51,719 nt of DNA from CAYMDP01 sp964389375 (GCA_964389375.1 CAYMDP010000017.1:1-51719); one strand, 5' to 3'. Positions 1 to 8,650 are shown, counted from the first letter of the stretch. Translations and numbers: made by a program. The notes: generated by a model from the sequence alone, not told the origin.

Positions 1-205
1 CCTCAGCCGTCGAACATTCTCGGTCGGCCTTCGGCCGCCCTGCGAAACTAGTCTTCGGCGGACACTTTCTAAAATAATTCAAACTTTCCCGGAAAAAATG
101 CGGGAAAAAGTCAGACGCGTTGCGCACTGTGCTTGTCGCTTAGGCAAAAGTCGAGTTCAAGGCCCGCTTTTGGTTTTTATCCCAGGTTCAGCGGGGAAAT
201 GGGGT
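1..205. other. Left-edge non-coding stretch
   Basis: I see no convincing gene here. One plus frame stays open across most of it, but its translation is arginine-rich and unlike a protein. Two small hairpins are visible: a GGCC-rich one near 22-38, and one near 84-113 whose arms read TTTCCCG and CGGGAAA. The second could be the terminator of a gene outside the window. Confidence 0.4.
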
Positions 206-234
206 TTGACCCAGTAAATATAGGGGGTTACCAT
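206..234 (+). promoter_or_regulatory. Sigma-70-like promoter for the FKBP gene
   Basis: A -35 box TTGACC (206-211) is followed, after 17 bases, by a -10 box TACCAT (229-234). Transcription would start near 241, about 30 bases before the ATG at 272. The Shine-Dalgarno AAGGGG (261-266) lies five bases before that ATG. The call rests on box match and spacing only. Confidence 0.55.
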
Positions 235-271
235 TTTTTCTACACAGTTTTTACACTCATAAGGGGTTGTC

Positions 272-943
272 ATGAAAGTTACAAAAATAACAATGTTGTG
301 TCTTGCTGCTGGAGCTCTAGTGTTAACCTCCTGCAATAAGAAACTTGAATCAGATAAAGATAAGTATAGCTACGCTCTAGGTTTTCAGTTTGCGAAAAAC
401 ATTAAAGCGCAAAACGTGGATGCGGACGAAAAAGCCGTATTGGCCGGAATCAAAGATGCATTGTCTGGAAAAACTTCTCAGTTAACTGACGAGCAGATCC
501 AAGCAGCAATGCAGAAAATGTACGAAGGTCGTCAGCAAGCTTTGGCAGCACAGGGCCAAGAAAATAAAAAGCGCGGCGAGGATTTCCTAAAAGCAAATCT
601 TGAAAAAGAAGGCGTCAAAGCGACAGCTTCAGGACTTCAATACAAAGTAGTTACTGAAGGAAGTGGAGCGAAGCCTAAAGAGACTAGCACTGTCAGCGTT
701 CATTACCGCGGAACATTGCTTGATGGAACTGAGTTTGATTCTTCTTATAAAAGAAATCAGCCTGCAGAGTTTCCTCTTAAGGGTGTAATTCCTGGTTGGA
801 CAGAAGCTCTTCAGTTGATGAACAAGGGATCTAAGTACGAACTTTATATCCCAAGCAATTTGGCTTACGGAGACGAAGGACGTCCTGGAATTCCGCCTAG
901 CTCAACTTTGATCTTCGAAGTTGAATTGTTAGAAGTTAAGTAG
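272..943 (+). CDS. FKBP-type peptidyl-prolyl isomerase, lipoprotein
   Basis: This is a Mip/FkpA-like prolyl isomerase of 223 residues, expected to help fold proteins in the periplasm. Residues 1-21 are a lipoprotein signal ending in the lipobox LTSC, so Cys21 would be lipidated. Residues of about 30-115 are the helical, lysine-rich FKBP N-terminal dimerisation region. The catalytic FKBP fold spans about 119-222 and has the usual blocks SVHYRGTLLDGTEFDSS, GVIPGWTEAL and NLAYGD. Start at 272 is supported by AAGGGG five bases upstream and a good promoter at 206-234. An overlapping plus-frame reading (133-339) is ignored. The gene converges on the EEP hydrolase and the two share a complex hairpin region. 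Confidence 0.93.
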   Translation: MKVTKITMLCLAAGALVLTSCNKKLESDKDKYSYALGFQFAKNIKAQNVDADEKAVLAGIKDALSGKTSQLTDEQIQAAMQKMYEGRQQALAAQGQENKKRGEDFLKANLEKEGVKATASGLQYKVVTEGSGAKPKETSTVSVHYRGTLLDGTEFDSSYKRNQPAEFPLKGVIPGWTEALQLMNKGSKYELYIPSNLAYGDEGRPGIPPSSTLIFEVELLEVK

Positions 944-966
944 TCCTTAAGTTTTTTTACTTAGGA
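944..966 (+). terminator. T-rich hairpin after the FKBP gene
   Basis: Arms TCCTTAAGT (944-952) and ACTTAGGA (959-966) pair with a one-base bulge around a T-run, starting right after the TAG stop. The right arm shares bases 962-966 with the left arm of the longer inverted repeat at 962-1065, so the two structures compete for the same bases. Confidence 0.5.
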
Positions 967-1065
967 CCCCGTAATATTGATTTATACGAGGCGCGACGAG
1001 GAAGCGGTATTGGCAATACCGCGACGAGGAAGCAACGAAGTAGAAATTAATATTACGGGGTCCTA
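962..1065. repeat. Long inverted repeat with nested hairpin and direct repeats
   Basis: Perfect 17-bp arms lie at 962-978 and 1049-1065, and pairing continues imperfectly for about nine more bases. Inside is a second hairpin with 9-bp arms GCGGTATTG/CAATACCGC (about 1004-1022). This is flanked by two exact copies of GCGACGAGGAAGC at 993-1005 and 1021-1033. The outer right arm contains the stop codon of the minus-strand EEP gene. It lies between convergent genes and may act as a bidirectional transcript end, but the nested layout is more elaborate than a normal terminator. Confidence 0.85.
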
Positions 1066-2055
1066 GGGTGCGGGCCACTTAAAGGTCAGTATTACTGGGA
1101 AATGATCCGACGGAAGAGCACTTCTTTGATCCAGAGTCTCTGGATAGGGCAACAAGACCTTACCCTCACTCTTATATCTTTGCACAAAACAAGCTCCAGC
1201 TACCAATTTATCGTCTAAGTGTTTTGACACTAGAATATGGTCAATTTGAACAAGTTCGCGCTGGTGTGAGTGTTTAAACTGAACTTGGGTGGCGGTCTCA
1301 GAAAGCGGGACTTCCAAAATATCAAAAATATCCCGAAGCTCGGTTGTGTTCATTAGCTCGTGAAATTCAGCTTCCAGGTGATCTTTACGAACACAGCCAT
1401 TTAGATCCCCGCAAACGATCAAAGGTGTTTCGTTATTGGTTTCGTTGGCAAGTTCTCCCACGATTTCGGCTAGAGTATTGGCTTCAAGTCGTCTGCGTTT
1501 TCTTCCACCGGGATCATCCCCCACGCGGTCCCACTTAGACTTTAAGTGGGTTGTCAGAAGGATAAATTCAGGTTTTTTTTCTCCCTCACGAAAGACTCGA
1601 AGTTCGAGGAGGTCACGTGAGAAATAGAGGGGTTTGTCATTATCAGCTTGATCTAGATCGACCTTCAATCGCCGACTTTTATTGGAATTTAAAAGATAGC
1701 GGTAGGGCAGCTCCGCCTTAACAAGAAACCCGACATCGATTCCTCGGTCAGAGTTCCCCTCGATGATCATCGGTTTGTATAGGTTCTTTAAAAAATAAAG
1801 TGCAAAGTTCGAAAGGGACTCGGTGCCGCCAACCTCGGCCAAAGCGATAATATCTCCATCAAGCTCAAGGAGTCCCTCGGCAAGCCATTTAGTTTTTTCG
1901 AGGCTTTTGTTGGGCACTGTGGCGCTGGACAGGCTTTGCCACTGTTTTTCGGTCATTTGACTAAGGTCTTCGCCGGCATAGCGATCCATGTACAGGAATA
2001 GATTTTCCGCGTTGAGAGAAATAACTCGAATGTCCCTGAGTGGACTTTGCGACAT
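1063..2055 (-). CDS. Endonuclease/exonuclease/phosphatase (EEP) family hydrolase
   Basis: The 330-residue protein has the EEP (DNase I-like) fold motifs in order: LNAENLF at about 14-20 (metal-binding Asn), ALAEVGG near 71-77 (metal-binding Glu), TTHLKSKW in the middle, CGDLNG near 215 (catalytic Asp/Asn pair) and SDHFPV near 316-321 (Asp-His catalytic end). These predict a Mg-dependent phosphodiesterase or phosphatase. The substrate (DNA, RNA, lipid or cofactor) cannot be told from sequence. No signal peptide is seen, so it is probably cytoplasmic. The start is divergent from pepA with under 40 bases between, so the promoters must overlap. The stop codon lies inside the long inverted repeat. 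Confidence 0.85.
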   Translation of the reverse strand: MSQSPLRDIRVISLNAENLFLYMDRYAGEDLSQMTEKQWQSLSSATVPNKSLEKTKWLAEGLLELDGDIIALAEVGGTESLSNFALYFLKNLYKPMIIEGNSDRGIDVGFLVKAELPYRYLLNSNKSRRLKVDLDQADNDKPLYFSRDLLELRVFREGEKKPEFILLTTHLKSKWDRVGDDPGGRKRRRLEANTLAEIVGELANETNNETPLIVCGDLNGCVRKDHLEAEFHELMNTTELRDIFDILEVPLSETATQVQFKHSHQRELVQIDHILVSKHLDDKLVAGACFVQRYKSEGKVLLPYPETLDQRSALPSDHFPVILTFKWPAP

Positions 2056-2092
2056 GCTTTGATTATCCTAGTCGACAAAGAGGAGTTTGCAA

Positions 2093-3622
2093 ATGCCGAA
2101 AACCAGAAAATCAAAATCACCGTCTAAGAAATCTAAACCAGAGTCCTCATTCTCCTCCTCGAAAGATCTGGGGCTTTCACTGGTGTTAAAGAGCTTTGTT
2201 GAACGATCACTTAAGACGAAAACAAAAGATTTTCCGGTGGATTTAAGTTTTTTTTCAGGAACTGAGGCCGAGGCAGAAAAAATGTCTTTTCCCTTTAGAG
2301 ATTTCGTACAACTTGAAAGCTCTAAGGGCCTATCTTGCCAAATTTGTCTTCAAGCGGCCGCAAGCCCCTGGCTGACTAAAGAACATCAAAAACGCTTGTT
2401 GATGGGGGACTTTGTTTTTGGACGGGACTTGGCCGGATTGACCTTGAGTCGCCTTGAGACTCAAAAGCGCGCCCTTCATTTGAGCATCGATTTTGGAAAG
2501 CTCAGCCTAGATTTCGTGAGAGGATTTTTATTCGGTCTGGATTTGGCGGACTATCGCTATCGAAGTGTGATGTCCGGAAGCCTAAAGGATAGTTTTTCTT
2601 TAAGTCTTAAGTGGAAGGGAAAAGTTGTAGATTCCGAAATTGTAAAAGAGGTCTCTAAATTATCCCGCGCTTGTAATTTAGCCCGTCATCTTGTCAATCT
2701 TCCTCCCAATCTTTTGAATCCTCGCACTTATTCTGAATTGATTCGCAATCTTTTTAAAGGTTCGGCAATAAAGACCGAGATCTGGGATTCAAGCCGTCTA
2801 AGGAAAGAAAAAATGAACCTCCTGCTTGCAGTGGGCGAGGGGGCTTTGCACCAGCCCTGCCTGGTCAAGCTGAGTTTTTCAGGAGCTGCAAAAAAGAAGT
2901 CCAAGCCAATGGCATTTGTTGGCAAAGGGATTACATTTGATTCCGGAGGATTGGATTTAAAGCCATCTTCCGGGATGCGATGGATGAAAAAGGATATGGG
3001 CGGGTCTGCTGCAGTTGTGGGATTTGCATACTATGTTTCCCAAAGTAAACCCGATCTGGCTTGTGAGTTTTATTTACCCTTGGCAGAAAATTCAGTCAGC
3101 GAACGAGCTTTTCGGCCAGGAGATGTTTTTGTTTCAAGAAGTGGAAAATCCGTCGAAATCCATAACACAGATGCAGAAGGACGACTGATTTTGGCCGACG
3201 CCTTAACCCTTGCTAGGGAGCAAGACCCATCTGCGATAATAAATGTTGCGACCTTAACTGGCGCGATCAAGGCGGGGCTTGGGGCAGAAATTGCGGGCTT
3301 GTTTTCAAATCAGGATCGCTTGGCTGCAAAACTCGAAAGTGCCTCTGAGAAAACTGGCGATTGGATTTGGAGGATGCCGCTTTTTCAAAAGTATCGAGGT
3401 TCTTTTAAATCAAATGTCGCAGATTTTGCAAATGCTTCGGATGGTTTCGGTGGAGCCGTGACCGCCGCTTTATTTTTAGAAAGTTTTGTCGACGGAACAC
3501 CTTGGGCTCATTTGGATATTTATGCATGGAAAGATTCAGCAGAAGGTCCTTGGCTTGAGTCCGGAGGATCGGGTCAAGCGGTGGCGCTTTTGGCGCAATT
3601 TATCAGTAACTACCAGGCCTGA
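2093..3622 (+). CDS. pepA: Leucyl aminopeptidase (M17 family)
   Basis: This cytosolic two-metal aminopeptidase removes N-terminal residues from peptides. The M17 signature is intact: a GKGITFDSGGLDLK block near 276-289 with the metal-binding Lys and Asp, KKDMGG just after, and NTDAEGRLILADAL near 358-371 with the Asp-Glu pair and catalytic Arg. The N-terminal 160 residues form the more variable regulatory domain and begin with a lysine/serine-rich tail. Length, about 509 residues, is normal. I chose ATG at 2093 over TTG at 2087 because AGGAG (2081-2085) lies seven bases before it. The 3' end overlaps the convergent membrane-protein gene by 13 bases. Confidence 0.93.
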   Translation: MPKTRKSKSPSKKSKPESSFSSSKDLGLSLVLKSFVERSLKTKTKDFPVDLSFFSGTEAEAEKMSFPFRDFVQLESSKGLSCQICLQAAASPWLTKEHQKRLLMGDFVFGRDLAGLTLSRLETQKRALHLSIDFGKLSLDFVRGFLFGLDLADYRYRSVMSGSLKDSFSLSLKWKGKVVDSEIVKEVSKLSRACNLARHLVNLPPNLLNPRTYSELIRNLFKGSAIKTEIWDSSRLRKEKMNLLLAVGEGALHQPCLVKLSFSGAAKKKSKPMAFVGKGITFDSGGLDLKPSSGMRWMKKDMGGSAAVVGFAYYVSQSKPDLACEFYLPLAENSVSERAFRPGDVFVSRSGKSVEIHNTDAEGRLILADALTLAREQDPSAIINVATLTGAIKAGLGAEIAGLFSNQDRLAAKLESASEKTGDWIWRMPLFQKYRGSFKSNVADFANASDGFGGAVTAALFLESFVDGTPWAHLDIYAWKDSAEGPWLESGGSGQAVALLAQFISNYQA

Positions 3623-4089
3623 ACCATACGGTTTACTAAATCAAAAAAAGTTTTTCCCAATAGTGCGTAAGGGATAATAAAGATTTGGATTAAGAAAAAG
3701 ACGAGACCAATCCAAAGGTCTGTTAAAATCCACTTCACGAAGCCGCGTCTGGGGTAAAAAGCTGATCGCAAGATCAGTATTACGATCAAAGCGATTAATT
3801 GAGCCAGTAGAAACTTTTGAAAATTAAAGCGTCGGACGGAATCATCGAGTAGTTTTTTAACCTCTGGATCACTCAGAACCCGGAAAATCTTCTGACTGGT
3901 CGGATGAGTTAAAATTCGATAGGTCACCTGAAGAGCATTTTCTCTTTGAGTCTCTGTAGGAATCTGAGTTGGAGGGACAGCAGCCTCAGGTTGTTCTGGA
4001 GCTGGTGTATTTTGGGCAATAGCCTCAGATGCAAAACAAAGATTTGTCGCGAGGAGCAAGGCCCAAAAAATTCTTATAAGATGATCCAT
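3610..4089 (-). CDS. Small exported/membrane protein, unknown
   Basis: I do not recognise this 159-residue protein. Residues 1-25 look like a cleavable signal peptide ending near EAIAQ. A Pro/Glu/Ala/Thr-rich linker follows (about 26-50), then a soluble helix region. Two hydrophobic segments lie near 97-110 (LLAQLIALIVILIL) and 128-146 (WIGLVFFLIQIFIIPYALL). It therefore probably sits in the inner membrane with a short periplasmic N-terminal part. It lies just downstream of the PIN-PhoH gene on the same strand (95-base gap) and could be co-transcribed with it. Its end overlaps the convergent pepA end. Confidence 0.7.
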   Translation of the reverse strand: MDHLIRIFWALLLATNLCFASEAIAQNTPAPEQPEAAVPPTQIPTETQRENALQVTYRILTHPTSQKIFRVLSDPEVKKLLDDSVRRFNFQKFLLAQLIALIVILILRSAFYPRRGFVKWILTDLWIGLVFFLIQIFIIPYALLGKTFFDLVNRMVQAW

Positions 4090-4184
4090 TTAGAAAAGTC
4101 TAAAGCCCAACTTAGACTATGGCAAGCTTAGGCCCGAAGAATCCTCTTTCGATCAAAGTAAAAGGATCGAAAGGGAGATCAATC

Positions 4185-6077
4185 TTAGCGGTTTTCGTGC
4201 GCGTTAAAGGCTCTGACTGCGGCATCAACTAATTCAGAACGCTCGGTTTGTCGAAGGGTTACGTGTCCCGCAATTTCTTCGCTTCTAAAGAGTTCGATCA
4301 AAAGAGAAAAGCCGTTATTGTAGGCATTTAAATAGGGCGCATCGATTTGATCAATATCTCCCAGAAAGACAATTTTTGTACCTTTGCCAGCTCGTGTGAT
4401 GATTGTCTTCACTTCATGGGCCGACAAGTTTTGAGCTTCATCAATAATAATTAGTCGGCGATTAAAAGTTCGTCCACGAATGAAATTAAGGGGAACAATA
4501 TTGACCTTATTCTCGGTCATTTCCTTAATGTTACGGGGAGCCCAGCTTCGGTGGCCTCCATTTAGGGATGCTTGTTCATTCTCTCGAGGCTCGAAGCCTA
4601 GTTCTGAAGCAAGTCGGGCAAGGACCCGAGGGTCTCTATCATCAAGGCGGCGTTTTTGTGCCAACTTTCTAAGTCTGTTTCTTTCCTGGCTATTGAGGCT
4701 TTGCAAAACTTTTTGCTCAGGGGAAGGTCCTTGTCGGACAGGGGCCTGCCCTTTTTCGACTTCTTTACTCCAATTGTGAAGTTTAATTTCTTCAAGGATC
4801 ACTTCGAGGTTGTCATAAAAGGGTCGAAGGTAAGGATCCATTTTTTCAGCCATGTCACCAGGAAGGGCTCCGGGGTCTTTGCCCATGGATACCATCGCAC
4901 GAGTAATTAAAACTTCGTCATAGACGGGTTGAGAGGTCCACACAGTTTTATAAAGAGCAGCAAGTTCAGACAGTAGGGTTTTTCCAGTTCCTGCAGAGCC
5001 CAAAATCGAAACCAACTTAATATTATCATCCAGCAAAAGGTCCAAAGCTAAGCTTTGTTCGGTGTTTCGAGCTTCTAGCGGAAGATTCAGTTTTTCGAGG
5101 TTTTCGACCGGGCGAAGCTGCTGCGTTTCTTTATCATAACGGGTCGCTACGGATTCAACGACGTTTTTATTTTGACCTTCTACATTTAAAATCACAAATT
5201 CATTGGGATGAAGTGAAGCATTCGGTGCCGCCAAAAAGCCTTGGGCTTTAAGCTTCTTCATCTCCTCGCGATCGATCTCAACTTCTGTCACTCCAGAAAA
5301 AACCTGATGGTTTGCGAGAGCTTTATTGGACGAGCGGTACCCATCAGAATTTAAATTAAGCATGTCGCCCTTGATCCACATATTTATATCTTCAGTGATC
5401 AAGACCACCTTTTTATCTGGAAACTTCTGTTGAAGCTCAAGGGCCGCCGCAAGAATTTGATTGTCCGCGACCTTCAAATCTAGCTCGAGGCTTTTCGCAT
5501 TGTCCCGATTGTCAGAATTCACATTCGGTGCAAACATAAAAAGTCGAGACCCGTTTTTTAAGGCAACTCCCTCGCTGAGCTTTCCGTCCCGTCGAAGTTG
5601 AGCCACTGTTCTCGAGAATGTTCGAGCACTTCGGCCGCGGTCGTCTGGCTCGCGCTTAAACTTATCGAGCTCTTCTAGAACTTTTAATGGGATATAGATA
5701 TCTGCACCCGGAAAGTCGTAAATGCTGTCCGGGTTAAGAATCAAAACATTGGTGTCCAAGACAGCGACATGATCCTCATATTGATGAGGGGCTTGCTCGC
5801 TGGGCTCAGAATCTTTTTGCGAGTAAGCCGAAACTAAATTTTCACATCGAGAAGTCATTTTCTTAGCAACCAATGTGGGCGCTGAAACCGGGGTCACATG
5901 TTGAGGCGCTTGCTCCGGTGCAGAAGCCCTGGGCAGATCGCCACCGATCACAGTGTAGGCTGTGGGTTGTTGTTGCTGCTGTTTTTTGATGGGAGGACGT
6001 CGGGTTTTTTCGGCCTTGGCCCCAATTGGGGACAATATAAGAATTAGGGCAGAGATCAGGATAAGTGAAGGCTGCAC
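4185..6077 (-). CDS. PIN-PhoH family ATPase/nuclease with signal peptide
   Basis: The N-terminal PIN ribonuclease-type domain (about 95-225) begins VAVLDTNVLIL, with acidic residues typical of the fold. The C-terminal PhoH domain (about 330-620) has a Walker A ILGSAGTGKT near 355-364 and a Walker B LIIIDEAQN near 544, followed by FLGDIDQID. This PhoH2/YlaK-like pairing is normally a cytoplasmic RNA-unwinding, RNA-cutting enzyme. I place the start at GTG 6077 because AAGGAG lies seven bases upstream; upstream in-frame ATG 6140 has no such site. The resulting N-terminus MQPSLILISALILILSPIGA reads as a signal peptide. A basic, glutamine-run linker follows (KKQQQQQP). Export of such an enzyme is unexpected; an internal start at a later Met is possible but has a poor ribosome site. 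Confidence 0.88.
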   Translation of the reverse strand: MQPSLILISALILILSPIGAKAEKTRRPPIKKQQQQQPTAYTVIGGDLPRASAPEQAPQHVTPVSAPTLVAKKMTSRCENLVSAYSQKDSEPSEQAPHQYEDHVAVLDTNVLILNPDSIYDFPGADIYIPLKVLEELDKFKREPDDRGRSARTFSRTVAQLRRDGKLSEGVALKNGSRLFMFAPNVNSDNRDNAKSLELDLKVADNQILAAALELQQKFPDKKVVLITEDINMWIKGDMLNLNSDGYRSSNKALANHQVFSGVTEVEIDREEMKKLKAQGFLAAPNASLHPNEFVILNVEGQNKNVVESVATRYDKETQQLRPVENLEKLNLPLEARNTEQSLALDLLLDDNIKLVSILGSAGTGKTLLSELAALYKTVWTSQPVYDEVLITRAMVSMGKDPGALPGDMAEKMDPYLRPFYDNLEVILEEIKLHNWSKEVEKGQAPVRQGPSPEQKVLQSLNSQERNRLRKLAQKRRLDDRDPRVLARLASELGFEPRENEQASLNGGHRSWAPRNIKEMTENKVNIVPLNFIRGRTFNRRLIIIDEAQNLSAHEVKTIITRAGKGTKIVFLGDIDQIDAPYLNAYNNGFSLLIELFRSEEIAGHVTLRQTERSELVDAAVRAFNAHENR

Positions 6078-6322
6078 GCGGAGTCTCCTTGAGGAAAAGT
6101 TAGGGGACCCTAGCAAAGTCCGGTTGACATGGGTAGTCAAAAATGGGAAGTAAGTAAAAATAGGAAGCTTTGATTAGCCGAAAGTTTAGCTTTACTTAGA
6201 ATAAGGTAAGTTACTGTTAAAGCTTGAGATTTTTGAAATTCATTGATTTATTTTTGAATTTTGATAACCTCTATGCAAGTCTCGTGGGTCAACTTTTAAG
6301 ATTTAACCAAGGACGTTTACGA

Positions 6323-6655
6323 ATGAATTCAATGGAACTCGGCGGGCGATTGACCGGAAAGATCACTGAAAAACTGGGTGAAAAATTAAGCTTCTTGGGG
6401 TTCTCACCTAAACAAGAGCTTGTCGCTCAGTTAGTGATGGTCGTAGATCGTTTGCAGCGAAGAGCGCCCTCGGATGCATTCTTAAAATTTGCCATCGAAA
6501 AGAAAGACTCAGTTTTTAAAGCTGTCGTTCGCGTCGTTGGGCAGGCCGGTGAATTTCTAGTCGAAGCCACAAGCGATTGTCCTGCGACCGTCGTAAAATT
6601 GGTCGAAGAAAAAATGAAATTCGATCTAGACATCTGGAAACGCTCCCGCTCCTAA
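6323..6655 (+). CDS. Small conserved-looking protein, possibly HPF/RaiA-like
   Basis: A 110-residue soluble protein without signal peptide. ATG 6323 is preceded by AAGGA (6309-6313); the frame is open further upstream, to 6224, but without a ribosome site. The order of segments (short start, long helix with KQELVAQLVMVVDRLQ, strands around FLKFAIEKK and FKAVVRVVG, then a basic C-terminal helix) resembles the beta-alpha-beta fold of ribosome hibernation/sigma-54-modulation proteins. No diagnostic residues are visible, so this is a weak structural guess. The gene stands alone, divergent from the PIN-PhoH gene. Confidence 0.6.
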   Translation: MNSMELGGRLTGKITEKLGEKLSFLGFSPKQELVAQLVMVVDRLQRRAPSDAFLKFAIEKKDSVFKAVVRVVGQAGEFLVEATSDCPATVVKLVEEKMKFDLDIWKRSRS

Positions 6656-6809
6656 ATCGCACGTTTTATTTAAATAGTCCCAATTATCAATTTGTGAGGC
6701 CAATAATGGGGTTTCGCCTTGTTCTGGCGGCTCTTGGTCGCGGGATCGAGGCGGATCCATTCAAAGAAAATTTGGTAGATACACCATTTTATTAGGAGAA
6801 ATTTTTGGG
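6656..6809. other. Gene-free segment before the long hairpin
   Basis: Together with the hairpin at 6810-6962 this makes a 309-base gap between two convergent genes. The segment itself shows no convincing reading frame. A short plus-frame extension to 6795 overlaps the upstream gene and has no ribosome site or protein-like composition. Confidence 0.4.
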
Positions 6810-6962
6810 CGAAGCCCGAAGTAAAGTCCGAATCTCATTGAGGGGCTCTCGGTGAGCGGCGCGTATCCGGGTTGCGGCCACCGCAGGTGACGCAATCCGA
6901 AGACGCGACGCACCCACTCAGAGTCGCCCCTCAATGAGATTCGGACTTTACTTCGGGCTTCG
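6810..6962. repeat. Very long inverted repeat (37-bp perfect arms)
   Basis: Arms at 6810-6846 and 6926-6962 are perfect reverse complements over 37 bases. Between them, imperfect pairing continues: CGCGT-type segments pair, and GGTTGCG/CGCAATCC pairs around a loop near 6878-6890. Nearly the whole 153 bases could fold into one rod. The right arm ends two bases from the stop codon of the minus-strand gene at 6965. There is no T-run, so it is not a classic intrinsic terminator. Confidence 0.88.
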
Positions 6963-6964
6963 TC

Positions 6965-8368
6965 TCAAGATGTTTTGTTACGGAAGAGACCGCGTTTGTT
7001 GATTAGGTCTTTTACTTTTTCTGGAACCAGTTTTTCCCATTCTTTCGAACCCGAGTCTAGCATGGCTCGTACATCGCGGGCGTGAATGGAGGTATCGACA
7101 TCTTCGCAGCCGGCGATATCTTCAATCTGCTGAGAATCTAGAAAATGTTTGTATAAATGTCTTAAAGAACTGTGGGGGTTAAAAGTTTTCGCAGTCGAGC
7201 AAATCAACTTATCTTTAAAGGGAAAGACATAAAACTTGGCTTTTTCGTCGAAGAGTCTGGCAAATCCCTCAAGGGTTTTACCAGGGAGTTCTGTGTAATA
7301 TTTGGGATCAAAAATCTTTTCCAGGTGAGAGGCTCCGACAAGCATCCCGATTAAACCGCTGGTTGCTTCACGCAGGTAGCGTTTCAGCTGATAAAATAAT
7401 ACGAACTTAGAAATCAAAACATGGTAGTTCAATGCACCTAAGGCTTCTGCACGATCTAAAAAATCCTTACGATCCAGAGTTCCACCTTCGGTCTCTGGAT
7501 GCATCGTCAGCTCCATCAACACGACAGGGTTTTTGTCCTGACAAGCTTTATCGGATTTAATTTGCTTTAGACCACGCTCGAGGATTTCGATATTCACATT
7601 GGTGACGGGACGAAAAGTTCCGCGCTGAACTAAAACATCATGCTTAAACAAAACTTCCGAAGCCAGTAGGACTTCGCCCTTTGGAGAAAGCACGACAGCT
7701 TCAGTTAAACCGTTTGCAACCAACTCGAGAGCCAAATCTCGGTGGTCTAAATTTTCAAAACAAGGCCCACTAAAGCGAAGCATATCGACTTCGATCCGCC
7801 GAGTGCCAAGGCTGTCCACGAGAGAGCGAATCAACTTTTTGGGATCAGAGTTTAAAAAATAAGCCCCGTGAAGAAGATTAACTCCTAATACCCCGAGGGC
7901 GTCTTGTTGTTGAATGCGGCCGCGATCCCAAAGCTTCACATGTAAAATAATATCGCAGGGCTCGGCCCCCGGTTGATGCTGAAAACGAATTCCCATCCAG
8001 CCGTGACTTCGTCTTGAATCCTCATCGGTAAGACTTTGGGTTGCGACCGTATCTGCAAAGGCAAAAAAGCGGGTATTTGCCCCACGTTGCTTTTCGAGCC
8101 GTTCGATTAAAAGTGAGTACTCGTGATCCAGCATTTTAATTAGTCTAGATTCGCAGACATAACGCCCTTCTTTTCCATAAATTGCATCACTAAAGGTCAT
8201 GTCATAGGCAGACATGGTTTTAGCAATCGTGTGAGAGGCTCTGCCTGCAAGAAAAAAGTGGCGAGCCACTTCTTGGCCTGCGCCAATTTCGGCGAAGGTT
8301 CCGTAAATGCTGTCATCTAGATTAACGGCCAGGGCTTTTTTCGTGGAGGAAGAATCAATGCTTTCCAT
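6965..8368 (-). CDS. Conserved 467-aa protein, function unknown
   Basis: The N-terminal block ALAVNLDDSIYGTFAEIGAG followed by QEVARHFF and SAYDMTFSDAIYG matches, from memory, a widely conserved bacterial family found under misleading names such as TonB-dependent receptor or nicotinate-nucleotide adenylyltransferase. I see neither a receptor barrel nor a nucleotidyltransferase HxGH motif, so I assign no function. There is no signal peptide or membrane segment, so it should be cytoplasmic. The frame is open to a TTG at 8389; I prefer ATG 8368. A TATACT box lies about nine bases upstream of that ATG, which would give a very short leader. The gene ends at the long hairpin 6810-6962. Confidence 0.82.
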   Translation of the reverse strand: MESIDSSSTKKALAVNLDDSIYGTFAEIGAGQEVARHFFLAGRASHTIAKTMSAYDMTFSDAIYGKEGRYVCESRLIKMLDHEYSLLIERLEKQRGANTRFFAFADTVATQSLTDEDSRRSHGWMGIRFQHQPGAEPCDIILHVKLWDRGRIQQQDALGVLGVNLLHGAYFLNSDPKKLIRSLVDSLGTRRIEVDMLRFSGPCFENLDHRDLALELVANGLTEAVVLSPKGEVLLASEVLFKHDVLVQRGTFRPVTNVNIEILERGLKQIKSDKACQDKNPVVLMELTMHPETEGGTLDRKDFLDRAEALGALNYHVLISKFVLFYQLKRYLREATSGLIGMLVGASHLEKIFDPKYYTELPGKTLEGFARLFDEKAKFYVFPFKDKLICSTAKTFNPHSSLRHLYKHFLDSQQIEDIAGCEDVDTSIHARDVRAMLDSGSKEWEKLVPEKVKDLINKRGLFRNKTS

Positions 8369-8650
8369 AACCCGCAGTATAGAGGACAAGTCGATGGCTG
8401 GCCACGAGAAGATCAGAGATCTTAGAAAATCTGAAGGATCCGGACAAAGATCATAGGTGTTAATAAGGAAGGAACGCTCTAGGTTCTGAAGTTATTTTCA
8501 GTCCACGGATGCTTCCGAGGAGTCGGTTGGAAACCTCTCGGATGAGGGACTAGCCAAGACACCAGACAAGGGGGCCCTGTTAAAATTAGACTCAAGAGCG
8601 GCAAGACCGGGTTTAGCAAAAAACCTGTGGCTTGGCTTGCTTTGGTCTTC

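Noticed and set aside
133..339. 68-aa plus-strand reading frame overlapping the FKBP start
   Set aside because: It overlaps the FKBP signal sequence in another frame, has no ribosome site, and spans the predicted promoter.
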